Origin: Promerops cafer
Taxonomy: Eukaryota > Chordata > Aves > Passeriformes > Nectariniidae
DNA: 64,000 nt
NCBI GenBank assembly: GCA_013398275.1
Contig: VZSE01015292.1
Location: forward strand, 640,584-704,583
Reading direction: 5' to 3'
This document shows positions 12,280 through 24,107 of this stretch, piece after piece (the stretch's first letter is position 1; every line of letters begins with the position of its first letter). A program made the position numbers and the translations under genes. Below the pieces are notes generated by a model. The model was not told where the DNA came from. It searched no databases and was given only the letters and a program-made list of their open reading frames with translations.

Positions 12280-14839
12280 CTGCAATTCAAAAGTGGACCC
12301 AAAAAACACACATTTGTGCATGTTGGCCACACCAAACAAGCACAAAAATAAAAATCCTTTGAATTACACTGATTCCCCCTATTTTGAGGGGAGGGGAAGA
12401 AGGAAATTTTGAAACTTAGACACACATCCCCTGAGTTAATAGGTGTTCGCTGCTGAGGAATAAAACTCTAGCCAAAGTTATCACATTAAAAATTAATCTT
12501 GCCAGTTTTCCCTCTGTAACTCAGCTGCTCTTTGGGAGACAGCTATAACTGCAAAAACCAGCCTGAGAAAAAACACCAACAAACATGGTACTATTAGCAC
12601 AGCTATCTGCTATTATTTCTCAAAAACAGGACTTTCTATTGCAAAGATTGCCCCACAGAGAAGCTCAAAAATAAAATAAATCTTTCCTCCTTAAAGACCT
12701 GAAGATGAAGAACTCAAAACTCTGTGATACCTCTTAACGCAGCCCCATCCTCCTCAAGAGCAATTTTATGCAGAAAAAGCCTTTGATGCAAGAGGAATTA
12801 AAAGGACAATATTAACGAGAAAAATTAGATACTATTTCATCTCATTGTCTCCAATAGTGCCATTAGCAGCACTTAAAATAATGATAATTCAGGATTATTT
12901 TAATTATGTTTCACGCTTTTTCAGGGCACACTAATGAAGGGCAGGGATAAAGGAGCAGCTCATTGTGGTGGGCACTGCCAGAACTGCCCAGCACCCCACA
13001 TGAGGGATGCAGAACTCAACTTCTCACCCTCACTATCAATTCCCTGTTGACACCTCTAACTCAAGGGCTGTCAGCTTCTAGAATCCTGGCCAAATTCCAG
13101 CTGGATAATTAGATTGTGTCTAAAGTGTTTATTTATTCTTGGAGTATTAATTGGATAAACACATACATTTTCTTTTCTGGATTACCATGAATGCTGCTGA
13201 GCACTTTTCAGTACTTCCAGAGTTTATTCCACAGTTGGCTCATGTTGTTCCAGGTTAAACCAATTCTATCAACTTCTAATTCTATGCTGGCAAATTATCC
13301 ATGGATTTATATCAACAGAAATAATAAAAGAACAAAGTATTTCACCCTTCTTCAAAATTAGTTTCATAAAGCGCTTCCCCCCTCAAAGTTTATTAATATT
13401 TTGAAGCTGCTCTATCCCCAAACCTAACAGCATATTAATTCTTAGTGTACCACTTGAAAATTTCATGCAAAATCCCACTACAACATAGCCTGCAGTTTGA
13501 TAAAAGACTGTCAGATGCCAATTTTTTTTTTCAAATTTCACTTCCATGCTCTAGAACAATGTTTCTCTCCAACCATCAGCCAAACACTACTATTAATCAT
13601 TTATATTCCCATATGGACACAAAGCTTGGAGAGGTGGCCTCAGGCACACAGGAGAGTGCTCACACCTTTCTGTGGGGGGTGAAGTTGAGGCACAGACAGG
13701 AACCCAAGCTTCACTTCACTACTGCAGACTCTGAGTGATGAGTCAGAGTCCTCAGGAAACTTCCTGGACTATCTAAAGAACTTCAGTCCCCAACAGACTC
13801 CTAAATTAGACACCTGTTTTGAGATGTGTCAGTCTCTCATGTTTTCAGTTGGATTAATTAGAAGAAGTGTCTAGAAGTTGCTAGTCTAAAAGCTGCTAGA
13901 TCTCCTCGGGGGGGCAAGACCTCATTCTCTACCATTATTTTCTAGAGGTCCACATTTTTTTATGTAATCAGACAACTAAACCACTAGTTTCTACATAAAT
14001 ATTTTCATAACTTTGACAATTACTTTAAAACAGGAATAAGATGCTCCATTTGACTGCGGCTTCTTTTCCTATTCATAACACATTAAGTATCTTAGGAAAT
14101 CAAAAATTGATCCTTTGTGCAGCCAGCTTCATACTCATAATTAAAAAGTGCATTTTGATGTACAGTAGGCACATCAGACAGACAATTAATTGCCTTTATA
14201 GCACAGGGTACTCTGTTACAAACGCCTGCACCAAGAAAACTGAAGATACCATTTCTACTGAGCATTACTAAACCCATTAGAAATACAACAGAGCAGAGCA
14301 TTTTTGCCATCCCTCCCTACCCCCATATGCCCTGCTGAGAATATATTTACCCTGTGATGGCTAAAATCCATGAATGTTGAATCATCGTTGTATTCTGGCT
14401 GATCATCTTTTAACCTAATCAGCCTAAACTAGGAACAGTGCTGCTGAAAAGTGTGTGTTAGTGTAGCAGAGGCATCATCATGCACATCAGGTCCAGCAGA
14501 TAAAAGGGCTCTGAGGCACATCATTCTACAGGAAATGAAGCGTCAGTGATGAACATCGGTTTCTCATTTTAAATATTAAAACAGGCCACGGGACTTTGCC
14601 CTTTCGAACTGGGACTGAAGAGACAATTTGAAAGGTTAATTAAATGACTGACACGTAAGGGCGACACGGTGCAGGATCTGCAGAGTAAGGTCTGCCCATG
14701 GAAATCCGTGGCCTTCACCCTGCAGGCAGCAGCAAGAGCAGGACCAGAAGTCACCCCCACAACGTAAGGACACTCGGGAAAGCTGAGGCAGATCCACTAA
14801 TGGTGTGCAGTCGCCGTGCAGGAGTCGCAGCACACCAAA
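12280..14839. other. Non-coding sequence with a homeobox-rich AT block
   Basis: No gene is recognised. The interval 12780-12960 is dense in developmental transcription-factor words: an ATTGTCT SOX-like core at 12844-12850, several TAAT/ATTA cores, and GGATTA (OTX/bicoid-like) at 12892-12897, next to further TAAT-type cores. This clustering is typical of enhancers but also arises easily in AT-rich DNA. A 10-base T run sits near 13522-13531. Confidence 0.4.
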
Positions 14840-14865
14840 TCCCAGTGGGAACGCTCCCACTGGGA
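14840..14865. repeat. Perfect 11-bp hairpin with 4-base loop
   Basis: The arm at 14840-14850 (tcccagtggga) is the exact reverse complement of 14855-14865, separated by acgc. It lies in a GC-richer patch (about 14690-14890) that also yields spurious open frames on both strands. The tight loop would favour cruciform or RNA hairpin formation. No known element was matched. Confidence 0.85.
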
Positions 14866-17800
14866 GAGCACAGACACCCCCCTGGGCTTTAGCTTTGGAG
14901 CTGCTTTTCTCCTGAGTGTCAACATCCACACACCATTTAACGTGCTTCAACGTGTGCTGCACACCCACCACAGGAAAACTTGGTGGAACCTTGCAAAGCA
15001 AGCAAGGCTGGTGGTTTTACAGCACACTTCTCACAAGTGCTGGTTTTGTTTTCTCCGCGGCCAAGTTTGCCCTGACAGGATTATTTGGTTCTGGAGGCAT
15101 TGCTGGGCACGCAGCAGATGTGGTGGAAAATCCTTGAGCCCCACCAGTTCTGTGCTGAGAGCTCCCTGCAGCCCGGGCCCCACAAGCATTAGCTGAAACA
15201 ACACACAGCAGAACTTTCCTGTGTTTTACCTTGGGTGCAGGACTGGTGAACAGCAGCTGAGCTGAAGATAGGAACTCTGCCTGGGCTTCTTTAATATCTG
15301 CACCTTTGTCCCCATAAAATTCCAAAGGAACTTCACCCCTGCCTGCAAAGGCAGCAGCACATCCCCTGTGCAGCCCCGGACCCTGAACATCCCCCCGAGC
15401 AGCACAGACCAAGGCACGTGCACCACACCTCATCCCTCCCAAACAGGATTCCTAAAAGCATGAGTGAACTCAAACGAGGGAATTTTGACATTCAGAACTC
15501 AAATTTACACAGAATTTATGTGCATGCATGTACAGAACTTCTCCCTTAAGTGTATCTCTGTATGTATTAGTGGCTGATGAATAAACACCAGGAAGAATTA
15601 TAAGATTTCATACATTTTTACAGCATTTATATGAGTGACAGCTATTTTAATAAGATTCAAGCTGGCATCTTCACAAAACTTTTATTTTCCCTTCATATTT
15701 TTGTATTTTTTTTAAACAAGCTGGCCAAGAAACTGAATTCCACACAGAAAGGACTGAGATTTTTCATCCTAGTCATTCAGTAGGGAAAAAGAAATCCATA
15801 CATTTATTTCAAGCTTGGATTCCTACTGCAACATCTTGAAATACTCAATAATTCCATTAAAGCTTTGTAGGGGAGAAATATAATCTGCTATTCTGCTACT
15901 AAGGCTCCTCTGTTGTAACACAAGCCACAGGAGCAATTCTTTGAAACAGTAAACAAAAAAAACCACTCAAGGCATTAAAAATAATAGTTTGAAAGAGAAA
16001 AAGAATTAAATGTTGGAAACAATCATAATTATGCTTTAAAAGAGAGAGTTTGATTGCGTAACTTCAGTTACCTAGGGCATAATGATTACCAAATTCATAA
16101 CTCTTCCCCATCAGAGAGAAAATGGAAAAGTCTTAATAATCTAAAAAATATTACAGTATCTTTCTCTATTTGGAGTGAATCAATGATATTTATAGCCCCA
16201 GAGGTATTGAATTTCTTTTGTATCAAAGAACACCAATAATAATGTACAAGTCCATTATGGAAGTGCATATCAAGAAAGTGAGCACTGTCTAAGACTACAA
16301 AAAGGGAGAAAGTCAAAACTCAGCCTGTGATGCCAAGAAAACATGTCAATCTTCTCCCACCAGATGCAAGGATCAAATAATCTTAGGTGTTTGTAGCATA
16401 AAAGTAGGATGAAGAATGGAGACTGGTAACTATCAAGACATTTTACAGAGTTTGACAGGAAAACTTCACAGCCAAACTCCACAAAATATTATCCTAAGCA
16501 AATTAGAGTTGCTTGAAAAAAAAATTATTGTGTACATATATGTGTAAAAGAAACAAACAGAAGACAGCAAAGAGTCTGCATTGATTCTGGAATCTAAAGT
16601 AATTCCGAGGTACAAGCATTCCCTAAAAGCAGGATGAGAGGAGACTGGCACAGAGGGAAGTGCCTGGCCTGTTAACTCCACAGATCTTCAAAGAACAATG
16701 TTTTGCCAGCAAGAAGAGCAGCTTCACTCTCTGGATGCTCCCTGGCTTTATTCTCCCACCTCTGAAGAGTGTCCTCAGGCATCATCCAGCAGTTACAGAG
16801 GGGACCAGTGGGAGTCATTAAAGTAATTAGAACTGCTTGAATGTCAGCTGCAGATGATGCCATGGAGGACATGGCATCCCTACCCTACTGTTAACAGGAG
16901 ATGTTAATTTTGTGAAATCTTTTCTTTTGTGTTCTGCTTTCTACATTAACTATATAAGGCAGAGCCCAAGAGGAAAGACCTACAAAGATCTTGCCAAGCA
17001 AGGTACCCAGATGGGCCTGGTTGCCATGGCACTGGCATCAAGAGCTTGTAACTGCAAACTACTGAACATCCTCTGTTAGCGGGACTTTTAAATACTTAGT
17101 GAAGCAGTCAACCAATTCAAATAATGGGAATTTAAGTGCATATAAACTCAGGTCTACCTTGCTCCTTTTGAAAAATCACCATCTAACTCGATTCCTGTTT
17201 TTAAGGATGAAAACAGCACCTCAGCTGAAGGCTATCACAGGCACAATCCAAATTCCAGACAGTGCTAAAATGAAGCTCAGCACATGGGCCTGACACCCTC
17301 CTGGGGCAGCACATGCCACGGAGTCCACCACGGCTGCTGCTGAGCTTGGAGTCAACCAAAACAAGTTATTTCCCTTAATAAAGGGGAAATTTCCTATTTA
17401 GATAAGCAACAGATATATGGACACAGGTAAGCAAAAAGTGTTGCTTGTTTTACCAATAAAAATTGTAAAACCATGCCCAGTGTACTCTTGATAGCCAATG
17501 GGACAGTGTTCTTGCCCCCCAAATGTTCTGAGTGAAAGCACAAAGCAGGCCTATGGAATAGAAGTGAACATATCAAGTCAGTACTTCATGAGCTATAAGC
17601 AGTATCACTGACCTTCTAGAATAATAACTGAGCAATCGTGAGAAGTCATTTCACTGTAAAAGAAAAAAGATCCTGGATATCAGAAAGGGCTAGCACTTAA
17701 ATCTATATGCAATATGAATTCATTTTGTTTCTCTTTATACTTTGCTATTCTTAGACAGATAACAGCTTCATGAGACCTGATTTATTGTCCATATGTATCA

Positions 17801-18157
17801 AAATAGGAATGTGCTCCTACGTTTCAAAGCATTAAATGAGATTTACTCCACAGTAACTTCATTCTGCCTTACTGAAGCAGGATTTGCCATGCCTGGCACT
17901 TCTGCCACAATAGAAAATCTCCTCCAAGAAATGCAGAGCTTAGTAAAAAAGTTACTATTACCAGTGTCTTGATACTTAATATTGACAGCCCAGGCCAGCC
18001 AACAGAACTGGTCTATGACTAGAACTGTCTGGAGGGAAGAATGGATTAGAGGAGTGGAAACAGCAAAATACAGCTGAAAAGAGGTGAGTGCTGTCCTCAG
18101 TGCACCTGAGGTCCCTCAGCATCCCAGGCTGCACCCCCACGGTCCCCTCGGCCAAGG
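14866..18157. other. Non-coding unique sequence
   Basis: No gene is recognised. A 141-codon minus-strand frame (15017-15442) overlaps plus-strand frames and lacks any recognisable motif. AT-rich palindromic words occur at about 15520-15535 (TGCATGCA) and 16533-16544 (ACATATATGT). The last 150 bases become GC-richer and may contain older CR1 sequence leading into the element at 18158. Confidence 0.5.
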
Positions 18158-18197
18158 CTGCTCCCTGCCCAGTGCCAGGGCAGGAGGGGATGGCCAC
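18158..18197 (+). mobile_element. CR1 LINE fragment, left of the LTR insertion
   Basis: The stretch ending ggggatggccac matches CR1 sequence that normally runs straight into the acaaactgaaacacagga motif. Here that motif lies 474 bases downstream, beyond the LTR. The last five bases, gccac (18193-18197), are the presumed left target-site duplication. The exact left limit of recognisable CR1 is uncertain because the sequence upstream has diverged. Confidence 0.7.
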
Positions 18198-18671
18198 GGT
18201 GCTGGGTTGGGCTGGGAGAGGTGATTTTCTCCCAGATAAGCCATGGGCTGTGGTTTGGAGCTGTGCTGAGAACAGTGTTGATCACACAGGGGTGTTTCAG
18301 TCAGGGCTGAGCAGGGCTTACACCACTGAGACCACCTCTGCTCCTCACCCCAGCAGCAAAGCTGGGGGTGCACAGGGAGCTTGGGGGGACACGTGGGACA
18401 GCTGAGCCCCACTGACCCAAGGGGTATTTCACACCCCTCACACTCAGCATACAGAGCTGGGGGAAGGAGGAGAGGAGGGGATGCTCACAATTAGGGCATC
18501 TGCTGTCCCCATCCCCATCACACAGGATGGAGCTTCCCTCAGGATGCCTGAGCACCTGCCCGTGGGAAGGGCTTAATTCCTTACTTTCCCTATTAAACTG
18601 TCTTTACCCACACGTTTTCTTTCCCATTCTCTCCCCCATCCCACTGCAAGGGATGTGGTTAAACCATGACA
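18198..18671 (+). mobile_element. Solo LTR of an avian endogenous retrovirus (ERVL-like)
   Basis: This 474-bp segment matches, end to end, a common avian LTR family known to me from bird genomes. Its start aligns over 19 bases with the family's 5' end, with three substitutions including the first T of the TG terminus. It ends in ggttaaaccatgaca, keeping the terminal CA. Internal landmarks run in order: ctgtgctgagaacagtgttg, a decayed TATA region at about 18448-18456 before gctggggg, an ATTAAA polyadenylation signal at 18592-18597, and tctcccccatccca near the 3' end. Several short deletions make it shorter than the family as I remember it. No internal viral genes flank it, so it is a solo LTR left by recombination. 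The 5-bp duplication suggests class III (ERVL). Confidence 0.88.
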
Positions 18672-18771
18672 GGCACAAACTGAAACACAGGAAACTCCAT
18701 TTAAGCATAAGAAGAAGCCACATGATTTCCACAGGTGACTTCCAGCCTCAACAGCTTCATGGTTCTGTGAT
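18672..18771 (+). mobile_element. CR1 LINE 3'-end fragment, right of the LTR insertion
   Basis: Immediately after the LTR the sequence ggcacaaactgaaacacagg resumes the CR1 interrupted at 18197. It continues through ctccatttaagcataagaag and then jumps to the CR1 terminus (gacttccagcctcaaca, ggttctgtgatc). The usual sequence between these parts is missing, implying an internal deletion, by my estimate near 180 bases. Bases 18672-18676 (ggcac) match the left duplication gccac at four of five positions. The CR1 is therefore older than the LTR. Confidence 0.85.
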
Positions 18772-21700
18772 CTCCAACACATTTGTTGTTCACATATATA
18801 AGCATTACCAGCACAATATTTAATAACTGTATCCTTAGCTACATATAGATTTTGAATCCAATTCCAGAGAATGATAAAACATCCTAGATTTTAATAGGTC
18901 GTCACAGTGACAGTCAGGTCAATACAATCCCTGATTCATTACTCACACTGCTTCCTTCTGTTCTCACAAAATAAATTGTGCCAAGAGAACATGTGTTTTA
19001 TACTATTTTAACTTTATATATATATACGCACAGAGAGAAGAGTTATTTCACAATGTTTCTGTGAAAGAAAAAATATATTTCCTATATTAGAAAAATCAGG
19101 GAAACTTGAGGGCAGCTTATAATGTGCTTTTCCCAAGGTTATATGTAATTAGTTAATAACTGACACCACATTCATGGAAAAACTAAAATGGCAACAATAG
19201 GAAATCCTCCACACAGCACACACCCATGAAGTACTTTATTAGCTCTAGCATCTCTTTCAACAACTTTTAGGTGAAGGGAAAATTCAGATTCTTATTCTGA
19301 ATGCATGTACAGCCCAGACCCTTAGTCTGTATTTTACTTCAGGTGCTGTTTCGTACCTGTTTGCTTCTTGTTCCACTGCTCCATGAAATTCTGCAACACT
19401 AAATGATATGGAGATAGCTACAAAATTATGCAGCTGGAAGCAGAAACAAGCTGTGTCCATCACTTCAAAGATGCTCAGTCATGGAGAGATGTTGCTCCAT
19501 ACAAGCAGCATTTCTGCTTTCTAGCTGCTCAGGGATGGACCAGGACCTACTACAACACACCACAACAGCTGAACATTTTCATCCTGTTCTGCTTATGATC
19601 AAAGCTTCCTTTTCTCCAAACCCCAGCTCTGAGAGTTGCATGTTTCACCTATTACAACAGGACCCAGCAGCATTTGACTTCACCCACCTCTTTTCCTACT
19701 AATGTAATTTTGAAGAGTTTATATAATAACAAATGGACTACCCAATATGTGCTTAATAATGGCTCAGGCAGCCTCTGACAACGGGGTTATCACATCCATT
19801 TGGTAAGTTTCATGGGAATCCATAACATTCCCCTGAACTGTCACCAAGGAACTGGTTGCAAGGGAATGAGGTCTTCCAGAGGAGCATATTATAAAGGCAG
19901 CTTTTATGATACACATTAATGGAGGTCAGAGGCAAGGCTACTGTTCTCATTTATGAAGGGAAAACACTAGATCATAATGATGGCATGAGGACGGGGAGAA
20001 TAATAAAGTCATTTCCCTGGTTCAGGAAAGATTAGCACATTTTGCCCAGTTAAGTCCTTTTCACTATAAAAGGACTGCCTAGAGGTGCCTTTAAGTACAG
20101 ATTTGCAGACAGTCAGAACTAGGTGTGTGTACCACATCAATTGCAGCAGGTGACTCTGTGCCTAGAAGTTATTAGGAATAAATACCCCTTCCAGAGCAGA
20201 AAATCAATTCAACACTCATGGCACTCCTTGATTGAGAAGATGTGGCTCTTGAGACCAGAGCTCCAAAAGTGGACCAAAGCCTAAAGTACAGTAAGTCTTA
20301 ATTCCTGGCTTATATTAGGAAATTTTATATGGTACTAAAATGCACAGTGACAGTTCAAGTTTCTTTTTGAGCTTGTAGATACAAGCAGTGACCCGTGCCT
20401 TTGAGGTTATGTTAACCACTGCTAAGTGCATACTTGTTACTCATATAATTCTTCTCTAAATTACTTAAGATAAAAGAAGCCGAGAAAGAGCCAGGTAGAA
20501 TCAAACATGATTGCTTCCTATTAAACAGCTGTCAGTTCCACCAGATCTCACCAACCTTGGATCAAAGGCAGTCACACTTGGACACTTTTCCTTTAATAGC
20601 TTCATTCATGCCTGGGCAGCGCTGGGAGTCTTTAGCTGTGGTTCTGATGCTATCTCAGCACTTGAATGAGCCCTGCACGTTGTGCTGCTCTGTACCTTCA
20701 TTCAGTTCTGAAAGAATCCTTCTGTAGGGTAGAGCAGCACAAGAATCTCAGAGGAGAATATCTACTCCCTTACAGTGGGTGGCAAGCCCAAGCTTGGTGC
20801 CCTTTAACTTTGGGGAAAAAAAAAAATGCAGACGTGTACAATACTTAAAAGACTTGTATAAAGATTGAGCATTCTCCGTGAACTGCCCCCAGGCCTATTC
20901 CCAGTGCTACCCCAGCTCAGAAATCCCATTTGAAAGTGGCCACAGGAGCCATTGGGATAATCAGGTCTTAAGCTGAGGGCAAGTCGACCAGCTGCTGCAG
21001 CAGATGAAAGCTCTGTTAGACTGTAAGGTGAAAGTAGCCAGGTCACAACTGTGGCCTCAAACTAGAGCAAAGCAGCTCCCAATGAGCAGCTGGTAACTCT
21101 CCTTGAAGAAAAAGCAGAATTATTGCCCTTATTCAGAAGGGTCCTCAGACCAGCAGAGGTACCTGCCAGCACTCAGATCTCAGCTCTGTCAGATAAGCAG
21201 ACAGGAGAGCACCCCAGTGTATTCCATACATAAACATTATTAACTTTTATCTAAAGGTAATAAAATTTAGAGGCCAGCACTGTGGGTTTCCCCATTTAAA
21301 CAGGACAGAAAAAAGCCTATCCCCTGAATGTTTTTCTTGGGCATTCATTTCTGTGCCCCACAAGAGAACGCCCACTCTGCTCCCTCAGCAAACACCCTAC
21401 CAATGTTCCATGTCTATGATCAAAGAGTCTCTTCATTTTCAGTGGGGATTTGGAAGCACAACCTTTAGATGTAAAGGAGTGTTAAAATAAAAAAATTAAA
21501 ACCACTGAACCCAAACCCCTTGTGTTTTGAAGGCCTACAGTAACTCTAAAGACTTGCCTAATACATGCACCAACTTTTACATCTCCAGGCTTTAGCTTAT
21601 TAAATAGGGAAAAATGTAAAAATGCATGACCTGGATGAAAGTACCATTCTTTTCTGCTGTGTCCCCAAGCTTTTGAAGTTGGGGACTTTGTTCTTAGCAA

Positions 21701-24080
21701 AACTACTTTGGTAGCAACTCTGTCTCCACTGGATGAAAATCTGTGTCATGGAACAATCGACCTAATTTGGATCCACTGTCCAGTTCAGCTCTAGAGAGAA
21801 CCCCGATTAAACTCAGTTATTCTGCACTTCTTCTGAGGGTTGAGGCATTCAAATTAGCTATTAGATCCTTAGCAAAGATCTTGCAGCTCTTGTGCTAACT
21901 CAGACTAGCAGATGTATCAAGGACTATAATTTCTAGCATTACACAAACCAATTAACCTTTGCCAGCAGTACGCACTGTAGAGAACTAAATATAATAAAAC
22001 ACTTTAAGAGTATTGTTTAATTCATACTCAGAGCAGTTTCTCAGAGGTAGTTATGAACTGATATGCACTGAATCACAGCATGTTACTACGTTGTTCAGTG
22101 TTGCTCTGCAAGGTTCAAATTAGACTCCCTCAGCTCCAAAAAACCATACCCAAACCCTGGCAGCTTTTTCACCAAGGTTAGCTAATTCTTCTGCAGATAA
22201 AGCCAGGAAATAAGCACAGAGGGGAGATGAAATTTAAAAATAAAGATTAATCTACATCTTATAGATTTGTTCACGTCTGCCCTGAGCACATGTATATATT
22301 TATATGTATTCAAAACCTAATTCATTTTTGGGTTAACAAAGAATGTCTATCTTTAGTCTTTCAGAAACTGGAAAGAACAGTGGGTAGAAAAGATGTGTGT
22401 TTAACAAATGCCATTCTCAGCTTCTGAGTTTGTATACAAAGCTGTGCACGCAAGACATTCATGGGATTCTCTGTGAAAGAAAGAGACACCTGGCAATGCC
22501 AGATAAAACGCCTTCCTGGGAGGAGAACATTGTGTTGACAAAAATATGCAACATTCTTAATAGCTGAAAGATGAAAACTATCGACCTTTCAAGCTTCCGT
22601 TCTGCAAACAGATCTTTAGGAAACACTGAAATCCGTCCAGGCTGCTCAAACAGGAGGCTCCCACCTCCCCAGGACCAGGAGGCACACGTCTGGTACAGCT
22701 GATGGCACACCTCCCCCAGGAGTTACACTGCTTGCAAAGGCAGACTGGAGCCTGAAGAACCAAGTGGATATTTGAGCCAAAAGTTCATTTAACAACCTGA
22801 AGCGTGTAAGCTCTCAAAGCAGTGTCAGCACACAACCTAGAGCAGGTTTGCCAAAAGATTCCCCAATTTCCTCTCTTTAACAAGTAAGTTGGTTAAATCA
22901 GAGCAATATTTTTGTGGCTTACTAAAGGTCTATTTAGGATGTCACTGTTCCTCAATAAAAAAAAGGTTTTTAGCCTGCTTCATCTCCGAGTGAAAAACCA
23001 AAAGCACTCTGTGTATGAACGCCATGTTGAATTGCAGGAAGCTGATTTGAATTTTAAGATTCAATATAAATTATCTCCTGTATGCACAGAGCTACACTGA
23101 GCACTATCATCAAATATATGGGCACAGAACATCATGTGGAGAAGCACCCAGTGCATAAATGGCACTTTTGGGTGTGTATGTTTTCCCAAGTCAGCCTTGT
23201 TTTAATTGTCAGAGGGATTATCTTGCTTTAACAGTCTGTTCTGTTTGTTTTCTTCATGCTTATCAGCTGTGAAGTCAAATTTCAATAACCACATCTATTT
23301 AGCTTCCCAGCCCATCTTCAAAACACAAACCCAACAAACCAGAGGGGAAGAAAAAAAAGCTTCCAGCTGACCATTCAGGAGTATCTAATCTAACAGGAAA
23401 AGGTGAATCCTATGTGACACGCATTTTGTGGTTGGGTTGATGGGAAGCCTGAGGGTGCAAAAAAGGCAGACCAAAATCCCTAACAAACCTCTAAAGTGAA
23501 ACAAGCAACATCTGCCTATGGAAAGATAAGAAAACCAAGGTCTAATAGAGAATGACACATCATAACCAGTGTTTATGTATGTTGCCAAAACCATTGCCCT
23601 CTGAAATTTCTAAGTAAATTTCAGTTTTAGTCTCTTAATCAGTTCAGCATTCTGCTCTTGTCGAAATGTCTTGTCAAAAGGCATTACCATGACTTAAAAA
23701 CTAAGTTCAGAGGAACGCTAGAGGAACTTAAGCAACATCTATGAAATATGGCACTTCTCATCTTAATTTTAAAACAGTTTTCACTTTCATGATATGAGGC
23801 ACTATGTTCTGTGCCCTCCAAATTTACACCACCTCCCAGGGCTGAAGAAATAAGAAAGCATGTTGAATAATTCCTCTCTTATCACTTACTACTGAAGTGT
23901 AAAGTAAATCTGCTGCTGTTCAATAAAATTCCTCCTTGAAATCACAAGTCTCTCAGTTACTCTTTCTGTCTCAGTGGCATTGAGTATTCCAGGTCACTGC
24001 ACAGGTTAAGTGAACAACCTCACAAATGCAGAAATAACACAAACTGAGATTGTTCCAATTTCCCCACAGTAGCACTTGGG
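18772..24080. other. Non-coding unique sequence
   Basis: No gene or further transposon is recognised over more than 5 kb. A (TA)6 run lies at 19015-19026 and a perfect 12-bp palindrome (CTGCTGCAGCAG) at 20992-21003. Reading frames do not exceed about 100 codons and look random. Confidence 0.55.
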
Positions 24081-24107
24081 AAAAAAAAAAAAAAAAAAAA
24101 AAAAAAA
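24081..24107. repeat. Poly(A) run of 27 bases
   Basis: Twenty-seven consecutive A residues follow agcacttggg. This is the longest homopolymer in the window. It could be the tail of an old retrocopy, but the preceding 200 bases show no recognisable gene or LINE sequence, and no polyadenylation signal lies at the expected short distance upstream. A simple slippage-expanded repeat is more likely. Confidence 0.9.

Noticed and set aside
18198..18671. Possibility of a full endogenous provirus around the LTR
   Set aside because: CR1 sequence abuts the LTR on both sides, so no internal viral region is present; it is a solo LTR.
22108..22130. tRNA B-box-like word (ggttcaaat)
   Set aside because: The trailing CC is missing, no A-box lies upstream and no cloverleaf can be formed.
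24081..24107. Poly(A) run as the tail of a processed pseudogene
   Set aside because: No recognisable gene sequence, nearby polyadenylation signal or target duplication precedes it.
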